A stretch of DNA of 64,000 nucleotides. Source: Siphonodentalium dalli (taxonomy: Eukaryota > Mollusca > Scaphopoda > Gadilida > Siphonodentaliidae). Location of the stretch: positions 46,257,797 to 46,321,796 of the forward strand of contig CP136061.1 in NCBI GenBank assembly GCA_032622095.1, written 5' to 3'. Numbering within the stretch: the first letter of the stretch is position 1; the number at the start of each line of letters is the position of its first letter. This document shows, one piece after another, positions 1 to 11,400 of the stretch. The notes beneath the pieces were generated by a model. The model was not told the origin of the DNA and ran no database searches. It saw only the letters and a list, made by a program, of their open reading frames with translations. A program made the position numbers and the translations under genes.

Positions 1-937
1 AATTATATCAACTGGACATTTTCTGTTGAAATTAATGAAGCACAAAGTACAAGGGCAGTCTAATCTAAAGAAAATTTGATATTCAAAGGTATTGAAAATG
101 ATGGTTTTAATACTATATTTTAGGATGTGACTGACATTACACAGCATGACTGACGTTACATGTGATTGATGTTACAACTCATTTATTACCTTATATTGCA
201 AGAATTATGTTCAAGCAGATTCTGTTTTCCATCATTCCTTATTCCAAATGTGTAATAGATAAGTGAAGAGCCTAATATTATTGCCCATATTTCATGAGTG
301 ACATTAAACATTGTCGAAACCTTGTGACTGACGTTACACAGATGTCCATCTACATGTAATTTGACAATATATTCCACCAAAAAGTTTTAATTTTTTCCAG
401 CTGAAGCTTATGAAAATCAGATCTGTTAACTCCCTTGATTATAATTGTTTTCAACTAAATGCTCAAGTTTTTTTCATGAGGGTGTCACTTTAAGGGTTTC
501 GAGGTTGTAAATCTGTATATGTTGTACCCTACTATAAGCACCTTTCAAGAAGAAGACAGAGATAACCCTTAACTGATAGAAAAAATTAAATATTCAACCA
601 AAGAACAAATTTCAAATACAAGTTTGAAAGTTTGGTCACTATGTCCATATGGAATTGTCCTATATGTGATTTGTTCAATAGTGATATGTTCAATAGTGAT
701 TGCTTATGCAATTTTGTCCATGAGTTTTAAGTGTGAATGGACTTGTGACAGTAATTTACAACAAGATACTAAGTAACTGACTGTTCGCAAATAATATGGA
801 TGTTAACTATCATTATTCCTTAGTTTTTTTGACTAAAAAGAAACAGGAAAAATTATTTGGGTTGCAGAAAATATTGCTTTTTGGACCCCTTGAACACCCA
901 CCCACTCCGTCATACGTGCCCGGAAAACACTTTTTGA

Positions 938-961
938 CCCCCCCCCCCCCCCCCCCCCCCC
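938..961 (+). repeat. Poly(C) tract, 24 bp
   Basis: An uninterrupted run of 24 C. The exact length is vulnerable to sequencing error. Confidence 0.9.
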
Positions 962-1296
962 TATAGGTGCACCAAAGAAAAAAGAAATCAGTGTGCCTGG
1001 TCCAAATCAGATGCCCAATATCCTTTGCACCTACATTTTTGAAATCGAAGGACTCATGTTTATTAGCTTTTTATTAGCTTTTTGTCAAGAAAATATGTGA
1101 ACCATTCTTCAATTCCACCAACAACCAGCCTAGCGTGGATATTCAGGGTTAAACCGGGCTAAATGACTTCTCCCTCTCACAAATAAAAGAAACAAAACAT
1201 ATTTTCAGTGCTATTTCGACAAATTTATTCGGAAATCTTCCGCAAATGTATGTTTTAAGATATCTCTTACTGAATTATGTATATATTACGTACATG

Positions 1297-1789
1297 CAGG
1301 GATGGATCCAGGGATTTTTTGGGGACACCTGTTTTGGGCCCGAGATGGGTGTAGGTACGGGAGGGGGTCGCCCCACTCCCTTAGGTGCAGCATTAAAGAT
1401 CCCGCATAAGAAAATGCACTGGCTTACAAGGTCAAGATAAAGGCCAATGTATTATCTTATATATGCGAGGCTCCTTAGATGGGAGACTCTCATTTATATA
1501 AGAGAATGCATTGGCACAGGATTTTTGCAAAATTTCAAGAAGCCCCAGTCATGCAAGGGTTAAAATATTTCTCTCTGGACACTTGATTAAGCAAATAAAG
1601 GCTCTATATCAACTGTATATTGATGATTTGCATTGCATGTTGTTGAATTATAATAGAAGATTTCCTTCAAAATATAGAAAATTCTGCTTTAATAAAACTA
1701 TCCACTTGCAATTTGGGGACATTTAGGCCACCAGAGTTTGGGTGCCCAAACCTGTAACAGGTATCAAAAGAGCCCTGGATCCTTCCCTG
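1297..1789. mobile_element. hAT-like non-autonomous element, 8-bp TSD
   Basis: The ends are CAGGGATGGATCCAGGGA and CCCTGGATCCTTCCCTG, flanked by a perfect 8-bp duplication CGTACATG (1289-1296 and 1790-1797). No transposase is present. It contains a TTAA-family fragment at 1387-1563. Confidence 0.9.
1387..1563. mobile_element. TTAA-family element fragment nested in hAT-like element
   Basis: It contains GTGCAGCATTAAAGATCC at the left, the TTATATATGCGAGGC stem in the middle and CATGCAAGGGTTAA at the right. The left terminus is missing. Confidence 0.65.
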
Positions 1790-2216
1790 CGTACATGTAT
1801 ACATAATTTTCAGGTTTGAACACGCCATGTCTGTTTAAATGCAGATTATAATAATTATAATATAATAAGGATCTTGGTGGTTTTAATTTTAATATGAAAT
1901 TTGTTATCTACATGTATATATAATCAACCTAATAAATGGTTTTCATAATGCACCAGAATTTTTTACTTTTATGTCACAAACAGATAATAGGTATTCCACT
2001 TTGTAAGTGAAGTGTGGCAGACACTATGTTCTGTCGACAACTGTAGTTGTCAGAGTTAATAAGCTCTGACCTGGTTGTGCCCTTTATTTGACTGGGACTG
2101 TACTTTACTCACAGATACTCATAATTATCCTTATGTTGGTACCTGTACCTCTTGTCTGACTCAATTCAATTGCTTCCTCATGGAATGCATTATTATAGAG
2201 ACTCCCCATAGAGTTC

Positions 2217-3003
2217 ATCACTGCCAGGCACTACATAGCAATTACTCGTTTACTGGGTATTATGAAGAGGTGGTACCCCTCAGATCATCACTGCCAGGCA
2301 CTACATAGTAATTACTCGTTTACTGGGTGTTATGAAGAGATGGTACCCATCAGACCATCACTGCCAGACACTACATAGTAATTACTCGTTTACTGGTATT
2401 ATAAAGAGATGGTACCCCTCAGATCATCACTGCCAGGCACTACATAGTAATTACTCGTTTACTGGGTGTTATGAAGAGATGGTACCCATCAGACCATCAC
2501 TGCCAGACACTACATAGTAATTACTCGTTTACTGGTATTATAAAGAGATGGTACCCCTCAGATCATCACTGCCAGGAACTACATAGTAATTACTCGTTTA
2601 CTGGGTGTTATGAAGAGATGGTACCCCTCAGACCATCACTGCCAGGCACTACATAGTAATTACTTGTTTACCAGGTATTATGAAGAGATGGTACCGTCAC
2701 TGCTAGGCTTCTCATAGTAATTACTTGTTTACCAGGTATTATGAAGAGATGGTACCGTCACTGCTAGGCTTCTCATAGTAATTACTTGTTTACCAGGTAT
2801 TATGTAGAGATGGTACCGTCACTGCTAGGCTCCTCATAGTAATTACTTGTTTACCAGGTATTATGAAGAGATGGTACCGTCACTGCTAGGCTTCTCATAG
2901 TAATTACTTGTTTACCAGGTATTATATTGAGTTACCCCCTCAGATCATCACTGCCAGGCTCCTCATAGTAATTACTCATTTACTGGCCATTATATAGAGA
3001 TAG
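2217..3003 (+). repeat. Minisatellite with two unit classes (69/70 bp and 61 bp)
   Basis: CTGCCAGG or its variant starts units at 2221, 2291, 2361, 2430, 2500, 2569 and 2639 (steps 70, 70, 69, 70, 69, 70). CTGCTAGG then starts units at 2700, 2761, 2822 and 2883 (steps of 61), with a final unit at 2951. The 69- and 70-bp forms alternate, a two-unit higher-order repeat. Short open frames here are repeats, not genes. Confidence 0.92.
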
Positions 3004-4154
3004 GTGAATTGAAAATAGTTCTTCCACATTTTGATTTGCATGAACGGGAAGCAAACGGCAAATCTTATATTAAGCCCTTATATACATCTTTGGACTGGGA
3101 GGGCCATTACTACACGTGACAGTGCCCTACCAGTACCACTCCATTTAACCAGACAAAAATTGTCATGCAAACTCTTGGAAATTGGCTTTGTCACCCCCAA
3201 ACCCCCATCCCCCCTGCCCCACATCTTTGAGTAGGAATTTTTAAACTGATAAGTACAAGTTTTCCAACTGCCAGATATTTCCAGTCTGACACCCTTCCAT
3301 GGTTAGAAATTCTCTAATTGATGTTAATTTCAGTTTATAATTTGATTGAAATTGAAACATACTAGTATTTCCTGTCAGAAATTTCCAAGTGCTGTTGTTC
3401 CAAGCATGAAATTTGCAACTGTTGATAATAATGAATGATGTCTTAGTACAAAGACACCAAAGCGAGGCTTCCTGTGGAGATGATAACTGCTGGCTTACAT
3501 TATATTTATCTTATTAATACCTGGTGTTAATAGACTTGAATATTTATGAGACCACCACAGGATACCTACATGTAGTGGTGTGGGTGTATGTGCACTCACA
3601 CTTCACACTGAGTAGTATCTACCCCGAGTTGTTTTATCAGCTTACAAAATTCTAGGTCTGCCTTTACTTTTCTTAGGATAGCCAGGTTCCTACTTGTACA
3701 ATGTACCATAGGTGTGTGCAGTTATACTTCACACAGAGCCGTGTCTACCCAGAGTTGTGTTCTCAGAAATACTTCTCCATGGGGTTTCCTCAATGCTGTA
3801 AAGGCCTTGAATCTGACAATTAAATACGTAGAAAGTTCTTAAATTACCACCAGGTGTCGTGAGTAGCCTTGGTTGTCAGAGATTTATGAATGTGTTGCTC
3901 ATTCAACTTGGAAAATCCAAAAAAAATTGCTGAGAAGTGGCCTAAGATGGCTTTGAATTTTAGAACAGAGTGCATTCAACAACTTTGAAAATTGTCACAA
4001 AATGGCTGTGAATAACATTGAGTTTCATAATAACTATTAAACTGACTTTGGTCAGTTAAAACAATTATATTTCCACAAATTTGTAAAGATCTTCTTGAAC
4101 GCAGCATCAATATCTGTGTGATTCTTTTCCTTGAACAATATTCGATATTAGTCC

Positions 4155-4365
4155 CTATTAACCTGATAAACTATCATAGGGAGCCTCTCATATAAATGTA
4201 TAAGAGAATACATTGGCCTAACAATATTTACCTTGACCTTGTAGGCCACTACATCCTCTTATATATTCGAGGCTCCCTATGGGAGACTCGCAAATATAAG
4301 ACACAATGCACTGGCATAGAATCTATAATGCTGCACCAGCAATGATCTCATCATTAAAGGGTTAA
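4155..4365. mobile_element. TTAA-family (piggyBac-like) MITE, degenerate
   Basis: It has CCTAACAATATTTACCTTGA between two imperfect stems of the TTATATATGCGAGGC type and ends AAAGGGTTAA at 4365. The left end is decayed. Confidence 0.6.
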
Positions 4366-4479
4366 ATTGTAATTTCTTAATTTGTATGAACCATAATGGT
4401 GAACTATAACCTGACTGCACTTTGCCATTGCCTTATTTTGTCCCAAGTTCATGTACATGTATGCCCCATATGAGGTTAT

Positions 4480-5112
4480 GTGAACAGATTGGCATGGCCT
4501 GATATTGGGCAAAGTATACCTCATATTGGCCTGGCCTAATGTTGTGGCAGTATTCCTATGGACCATGGTGCTCTAATAGCATAACCAGGTGATCCAGTTT
4601 TATCCCAGGTATACCTCATATCTGTAGTACAAGACATCTGGTAATAACTTATTCTTATGGAACATGGTGTTCTACTACTATACCAGATGGCCTAATTGTG
4701 TTCCAGCTATAGTTCATAGTAGTACAAGACATCTGGCAATAAATAGACTCTTATTCGTCTGAACAACCATGACAACCAGATTCATACATTGGCCTGGCCT
4801 AATGTTGTGGCAGATACACCTCATATTTGTAGCACAAGACAGTCATAATAGCTTCTTATTCTGAACCACGATAACCAAATTCATTCATTGGCCTGGCCTG
4901 ATGTGCCAGATACACCTCATATTGGCAGTACAAGACAGTCAAAATTGCTTCTTATTCTGAACCATGATAACCAAATTCATTCATTGGCCTGGCCTGATGT
5001 TGTGCCAGATACACCTCATATTGGTGGTGCAAGACAGCTGTAATAGCTTCTTATTCTTCTGGAAATGTTCTTCTAATATAACCAGTATAACCAGATGGCC
5101 TAAATAAGATGG
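4480..5112 (+). repeat. Degenerate tandem repeat, about 100-bp unit
   Basis: The phrases GGCCTGGCCTAATGTTGTG, CACCTCATATTGG and AGCTTCTTATTCT recur at about 4529, 4789, 4881 and 4984. A stray unit is at 5765-5810, separated by the foldback insertion at 5275. Confidence 0.7.
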
Positions 5113-5274
5113 TATACTTCATATTGGTTCTATCTTTGGTTAGATATTTAACAACTATCTAGAGTCGGTGCTCACAAACTAGCTGTTGAAACTGAAAGAT
5201 ACAAGAAGTCTGATAGAATAGATAGAAAATGCATACACTGCAATGTGATGGAAGATGAAGATTCTGTAGAACTA

Positions 5275-5487
5275 CAGTAATGCCCTAAGTAATCGACTCC
5301 TTAACCACAGCAGAATTATGGGTAACTTTTCAGGATTTAGTCGGAAATATGGCTTGGTGCCATTCATCGGAAAGCTCTCCCCGAGAGCTTTCCGATGAAT
5401 GGCACCAAGCCATATTTCCGACTAAATCCTGAAAAGTTACCCATAATTCTGCTGTGGTTAAGGAGTCTATTACTTAGGGCATTACTG
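5275..5487. mobile_element. TA-flanked foldback MITE, full length (213 bp)
   Basis: The ends CAGTAATG and CATTACTG are flanked by TA on both sides. Almost the entire element is one inverted repeat folding at about 5382. Tc1/mariner-like by the TA site. Both arms carry a private G in CTTGGTGCC, where other copies have CTTGTTGCC. Confidence 0.92.
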
Positions 5488-6689
5488 TATATTCATGGTA
5501 GACCTAATGATGCTTAATACTAGCCTCCTAAAGAACGAGAAGCATGGATAGCCATATACAAGTAACTCTTATTGAAGTAGTAGACCATAAATGTCTCTTA
5601 ATCACATCCATATTGTATTATATTGCGAAAATTATTTATGTCACTTTTGTCGCAGACATCATATATTCTATGATTTTCTAATAAATATTATCTTACTTCA
5701 CTGCACTGCACAACTCCATTAGCTGGTAGTAGCATCTTATTATTCTGAACCATTAGTAACCAGATGCACATATTGGCCTGGCCTAATGTTGTGCCAGGTA
5801 TACCTTACATCAGACCCATGCTTTGGCCACATGTTGTTAACTGCATGCTAGCTTGAGGTCATGGATTTCAGCTGCAAACCCTACTGGACATAACATGTAG
5901 TATGGGACCAGTTTTCTCAGTGCTCATTGGTGGAAGTTGCAGGGAAGTAGGTTTGGTATAAACACATTTTTATCATCTTTTACATGAATTCTTCATTCCA
6001 TTGATAATTATCTTGCATGCACTGCATTTTGTGCCGTATCTTTTCTAATTGATTCCAGTCGGAACTGGTGTTTATCTTTTTTAAGCGTCGAGTGAATGGT
6101 AGGAGTATAATCGTGTCTTCCCTGTTATATGTTCATGTGGTTTTGAACTTCAGTGATACATGTTTAAAATTGAGTTATACTGTGTACACTACGGTATTTC
6201 ATAATTTATATATACCATGTTAATTTGAAGAAAAAATATATCTCAAAGAGAATATATTGCTAAGGCACACAGCTAGTTGAAAGTGATTGAAAGTTGTGTT
6301 TTTATATACTCATTATAAAAAACGGCATATTAGTTTTTGGTCCATCCTTTCATTGCCTCATTGGCCTGTCCGTGCATTAATATTTCATATCCAAATAATT
6401 ATCTTAAAAGCTCTTAGAGAATTCCGGTTCACTGAAGAATCTACTCGGTTTATTAAATCACCGACTCCAACTGACCGGACAGTGTTAAGAAGAACAGGAC
6501 TTAATTTTTTTGGTGGAGGTTTATCACAAGTAGAACTCTTTGTCAATTACTCATTTAATTACTAGTAGGTAGAGTACCAATCTCTTCTATTCAGGTAGCC
6601 TATCACATTCTCATCTTACAAACGCTCCTTTTGTATCCACAAAATCATATTTACGATGCCATTTGCATTATACATGATGACATCACTGC

Positions 6690-7233
6690 TAGGACCCTGC
6701 AAAAAGGCATTTCGAATCTCGAATCGAATCATTGCATAATAATATTGAAGATGAATATAATACATTACTCAGCGGCCATACGAATATAAATTTTCTCACT
6801 TCGTAATGACGATAAATGATCATCAGTATACAATGTAAATAGTATCTATAAATGAATCAAATGCATGTCTAACCAATTAAGTGTGCATTCTTTGTGGACG
6901 TCTCCGTTTATATACAATAAAGAAACAATATCAGAAACAATATTGAAGCCAAAAAGCAATCACATTCACAAGTTTGACATATATATGAAATTTGCTAGAT
7001 CAGTTGCAAAAGTCTTACAATGCTTCAGTGGTCTATAGTATAGCTCAGTCAACGGCAATGTTATTTATATGCATTGGTATCATCTATCTTCGCGAAATGG
7101 CAATGTGGTCCGTTGAAGTAATGAGAATGCAACTGGTGCCAATGATTCAATACAATTCGAATCAGGACAGCCGATTTCGAATCGAATCAGATGAAAGATT
7201 CCGAATCGCATCAAATCGATTCGCAGGGTTCTA
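6690..7233. mobile_element. hAT-like non-autonomous element, 544 bp
   Basis: The ends TAGGACCCTGCAAAA and CGATTCGCAGGGTTCTA are flanked by a perfect 8-bp duplication ATCACTGC (6682-6689, 7234-7241). Subterminal repeats of TTCGAATCGAATC type are present. A shorter remnant of similar sequence lies at about 18480-18583. Confidence 0.88.
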
Positions 7234-7822
7234 ATCACTGCACGGGCATCAACATACTCACGTGAGGCTCAAAGGCATGTTGTTTAGTCATGCAACTGAC
7301 CGGTCATCAATTAAGTTCACAAGCAAAGTTTACATGCACATTTTATTTTGCCTGACAATTTAAAAAACCTACGCATCGAACTGCGAAGTATTCCATCCTG
7401 GTCATGGATAATCTATTTTGATCGAGTTCACCTGATGATCCTGAATAGCGACCACATGGTCATGTTTAAAAAAGTTTCAACATAGTACATGCGGAAGAAT
7501 CATGGATAATTTATAGACACCTGATAATTTATTTTGGTGAGATCACCTGACAATGTGTTCATGTTTTTTCAAAGTTTTAACAAATTAATAGTATGGTGGC
7601 ACATCAACTGCGTGATGATTAAGCAAATTTAGGGGTTCTAACGAGCCATGTCCATAATGATTAACGATAACATACACACAATAATTATGGTGGGGATACT
7701 GGGTCGTACATGAATAGAAATATAAAAATGCTTAAAAAACAAGTAATATTTTTCATTTGAACCATTCTGTGTGAATAGAAATATTCAGAAAATAGTCACA
7801 CAATAATTTGTCTACTTCACAG

Positions 7823-8405
7823 GAAACTACAAGTGACGACTCTAACGAGGCCATGGAACTCCAGGAATCAGTTGACGTTCAACCAAAAGTTGCTCCTGTC
7901 TGTCAATCTCAACCTCAATCTGTGCCTCAACCTTCTGATGAGGCACCAACTCAACCATCTCCTTCACAATCTGAGGACCTCAAAAGTGAAGAAACTGTAA
8001 CCGAGGAAGTGAAATCTGTGTTGCAAGACGTCGAAAATCAATCGGCCGAACTCAAGAGTGAGGACAATATGTACAGTCAAGTCGAGCATGAGGCTGACGA
8101 TATTCTTAACATGTTAGAGAAAGATTCGAGTCCATCTGGTCTGTCGGATAAGGAATCGAGTCCCCTCCCTGAGACGAGAGTGGACGGAGATGAGAACGGG
8201 AGTCAGAACGGTGATGAGTCTGATAGCTCGTCTGCTGATAGTCCATCGAACGATGTGATTATAGCTCCGGTAGCTGAATCGACTCAAGATAGTCTTCTCT
8301 CCGTATCAAAGGATGCTCAAAAATCGAAGAATGCTGTTGTCAACGGCGACAAAAAGGGCAAGTCTGTTTCAAAGAAAAGTAAGAAGAAAGAAGATAAAAG
8401 TATAG
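7823..8405 (+). CDS. TXLN: Taxilin coding exon 1 (acidic N-terminus)
   Basis: The acceptor is cttcacAG at 7821-7822. The donor is atag|GTATAT at 8406, leaving one base (G) that combines with AT of the next exon to give Asp. A second GT at 8400 would leave one base as well and is an alternative donor. The encoded 194 residues are rich in Ser, Glu, Gln and Pro and end in a Lys cluster (KKSKKKEDK). A short block, EADDILNMLEKD, resembles the N-terminal taxilin segment (human EDILSTY region). A candidate start ATG is at 7853. Codon use is ordinary for a disordered region. The exon is assigned by position, frame and the weak N-terminal match. Confidence 0.85.
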
Positions 8406-11400
8406 GTATATAGAGAGTAATCAATTGACTCCGAGAATCATGTTAAATAATTCACGAGAGGCAAGAGACGTCGGTAAAAAACAAATGCACACAAGTTTCT
8501 TACTTAAATGTCTCGCCTCCAGTGAATTATTTAATGTAATTCTTGGAACTAATTGATTACTCTATTTATTACACTTCTGCGTCAATTTGTTTCACCAAAT
8601 ATTATTAAAACACCCAGAATTAATGCATAGAAGTCCCGATGCAGAGTTAAATCAACCATCGAAAATTCAGTAAGCACGTAACGTCAATGACGTCTTGAGA
8701 AATGACATAATTCACTGGTGACATTACCATTTTTAATTAACGGTGTTTTCAATGGAAATCGCGCATTGGAGTGTAATAAAGTGATTTATTTCCCCCGATT
8801 GTTTTTTATAGGTATAGTGACTTATTTCCCCCTGATTGTACTAAAGTCTGACATTCAGGCCACACAAAGTCAATGTTTACATGTATGTTATGCATCATCG
8901 CTAGATCATGCCATGAATCTCTACTCTGGCTAATGCCCGTAGAGATTGGCTAATGCCCGTAGAGATCATATTCCATCAGTACAAGTTTTAGTGACACAGT
9001 GGGCTAGCTTCACAAAATTCACCCTCTGGGAACCTACTTCTGCTTAGGACTCAACTTCTATGGGAGACCTACGATCAGATTGAAGTTCCCCAGTTGAGGT
9101 TGGTGATGTGCACCAATTAGTCACCTTGATTATGCAATTTATCTTCTGCAAATTAGGGGATATAGAAACTGAACATGAAGAAATGAGTAACTAAAAACAA
9201 TGTTAATTTGAGACTAGATACTTCCCAGAAGATGAGGCCTAATACCCTCTGGGGACCTCTCAATCTGCATATGTCAGACACCTTGTTTCAAAGCTTGACA
9301 ATTCGTTTGACATTAATCGGATGTTTATTTGTTATGATACATTAAGTGGGGACATAATTTATGAAATTAATTTTTGTTTGGTGATGCACATACCATGTGA
9401 ATAATGGTTGAAAAAGCATCATACTAGTCGTGTTTAATTAAAATAATGTGCTAATATTATAAAGCATTCATTTGAGGATGGCAGCGGCTCGTCACCAGTG
9501 CATTTACCATTGCACAAACCCTTCAATTCGTTCTGCTTTCACTCTTTCCAAAAGCCATACAATACCGAAAGCACAAATCCTGTATGTTAAAAATTTACAC
9601 TATTAAAGTGTACCAATAAACTCGAGAGTTTCTGCACTGCACCAAAATTCTTTTTAATCACATGGGGTGTTTCAGGTACATGCGCGTGGGCCTGAGAAAT
9701 TAAATATTGCCTTTTCGTGATCGCATGTGTATGCAGTCTTAAGTTAGCTACAGACTCACATGGTCCACATATAAATAGTGGCTCTGATTACCTGTTGTAG
9801 ACTTTCTATTTCCAAAACCTCAGGATTTCACGTCAGTAGCATCGATAAGAAGATGAAAGTGTCCAATGGAAGTGATTATTGTAATGCGATGTGACTTAAT
9901 ATGGGAGGAGCCTGCACGACAATTCACGGTCATTCTTGAGCCATTTGAAATTTCTTCCACAAAAATGTTCAGCACAAAATGTCAAAATCTTTTATCAATT
10001 TATATATAATGTTGTTAAAGTAATTGATGTCAAGAAGAGGGACGGATGTCTTTGTTGTCATGTTGGCAGCTTGAGACCAACCATTGTTTCTTACTGGAGG
10101 CGGAACACAGTCCAAAATTTTATGAGATTTGGCTCACCTGAAGCTTAAGCATCAATGGTAGATACATGTAACTCTATATTTTAGACCGGGTGCACTTAAC
10201 ATGAAACAATTTAATCAGTCAATTTTAACCCTTTCTATACTAAATACTCATTGACGAGTAGTTCCCTTAGGAATTGTTTAGATAATAAGTTCAACAAATG
10301 ACCAAAGGTCCAACCAATGAATATGATAATTTTGTCCGAGCTTTTATTCCTACATTTTAGGTCAATGTTTTTTAATCTTGGCACTGATATTTAGTACCAT
10401 GGGAACCTGTGCACCTGCGATTATGATGTCTGTCCGACTTTTTTTTGTGGAGTTATTCCCCTTTTTCGACTTAGAACTTTTATTCCTAAATTTTTCGGTC
10501 AATAGGTTTAAGATTAGGGTTAGGGTTGTGCACCTGCAATAGGAACTGTTATTTTATTATTTTAACTAAATGTTTACTGACATGTGAAACATCTTAGTAT
10601 TTTAAAAACACGGGGGGTATCCTTAGTCCCGTTGGGACAGTCACACGTCTAGTTCTGCTGTGGTTAAGGATACTCAGATTCATACACATACTGAGTCTAT
10701 CATATTCACACCAACATTTCATTTCTCGGAAGGCTTGTGATATTCCACCGATTTACGTCACATCGCACTACGTTAATCATTTTGATTTGTCTCATTTATC
10801 TTTGTGCTACTAATAGTGAGTTCTGATTGGCGCTACTATGGTATGTACATGTAGTTAATTCCAGACTGGTGAGAGAAATGTGTATTTTTGTTCTGGCTCG
10901 ATCTACATTTTCTGTTCCATTGATTAATGTACTAATGTTTCCGCATCATTGTAGATCACATACTGAGGGCACTAAGTAGTCTGGGGACGACGGAGGAGAA
11001 ATTAGCAGCTCTGTGTAAAAAATATGCTGATCTTCACGAGGAGCAGAGGGCATCACAGGCCACGCTGAAACAGATGCAGCGTAAAATAACTATGGTATGT
11101 TCATAAATATCATATACCGGAATCTGGATCATTCAACTTCCAAGTTATGTTGATGTTATTTGTTAGGACACGATGTACACAAGCGCAATATTTCTGACTG
11201 AACTCGTCAATACAGCACTGAAAACATTGATTACATGCGTCCATCGGAGCATCTTAACTAACCGTCTGGGCAGATATCTCAACCACCGGTTGTCAGATTT
11301 CAATGTAGTTTGGTTTGGATTTTCACTACTATGAAGACATTCAAGGAGTGTTCAATCGTTTTGTTCGTGTTTTCCGTTTTAAGAGTTATTCATCTTTGTT

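Noticed and set aside
2075-2656. Three plus-strand frames with repeated HSNYSFTG text
   Set aside because: These are translations of the 69/70-bp tandem array.
10514-10525. TTAGGGTTAGGG, telomere-like
   Set aside because: Only two units, inside an ordinary dispersed repeat; not an interstitial telomere.
10655-10672. TTCTGCTGTGGTTAAGGA resembling the end of the TA-flanked foldback family
   Set aside because: Only 18 bp match and no terminus is present; too short to call an element.
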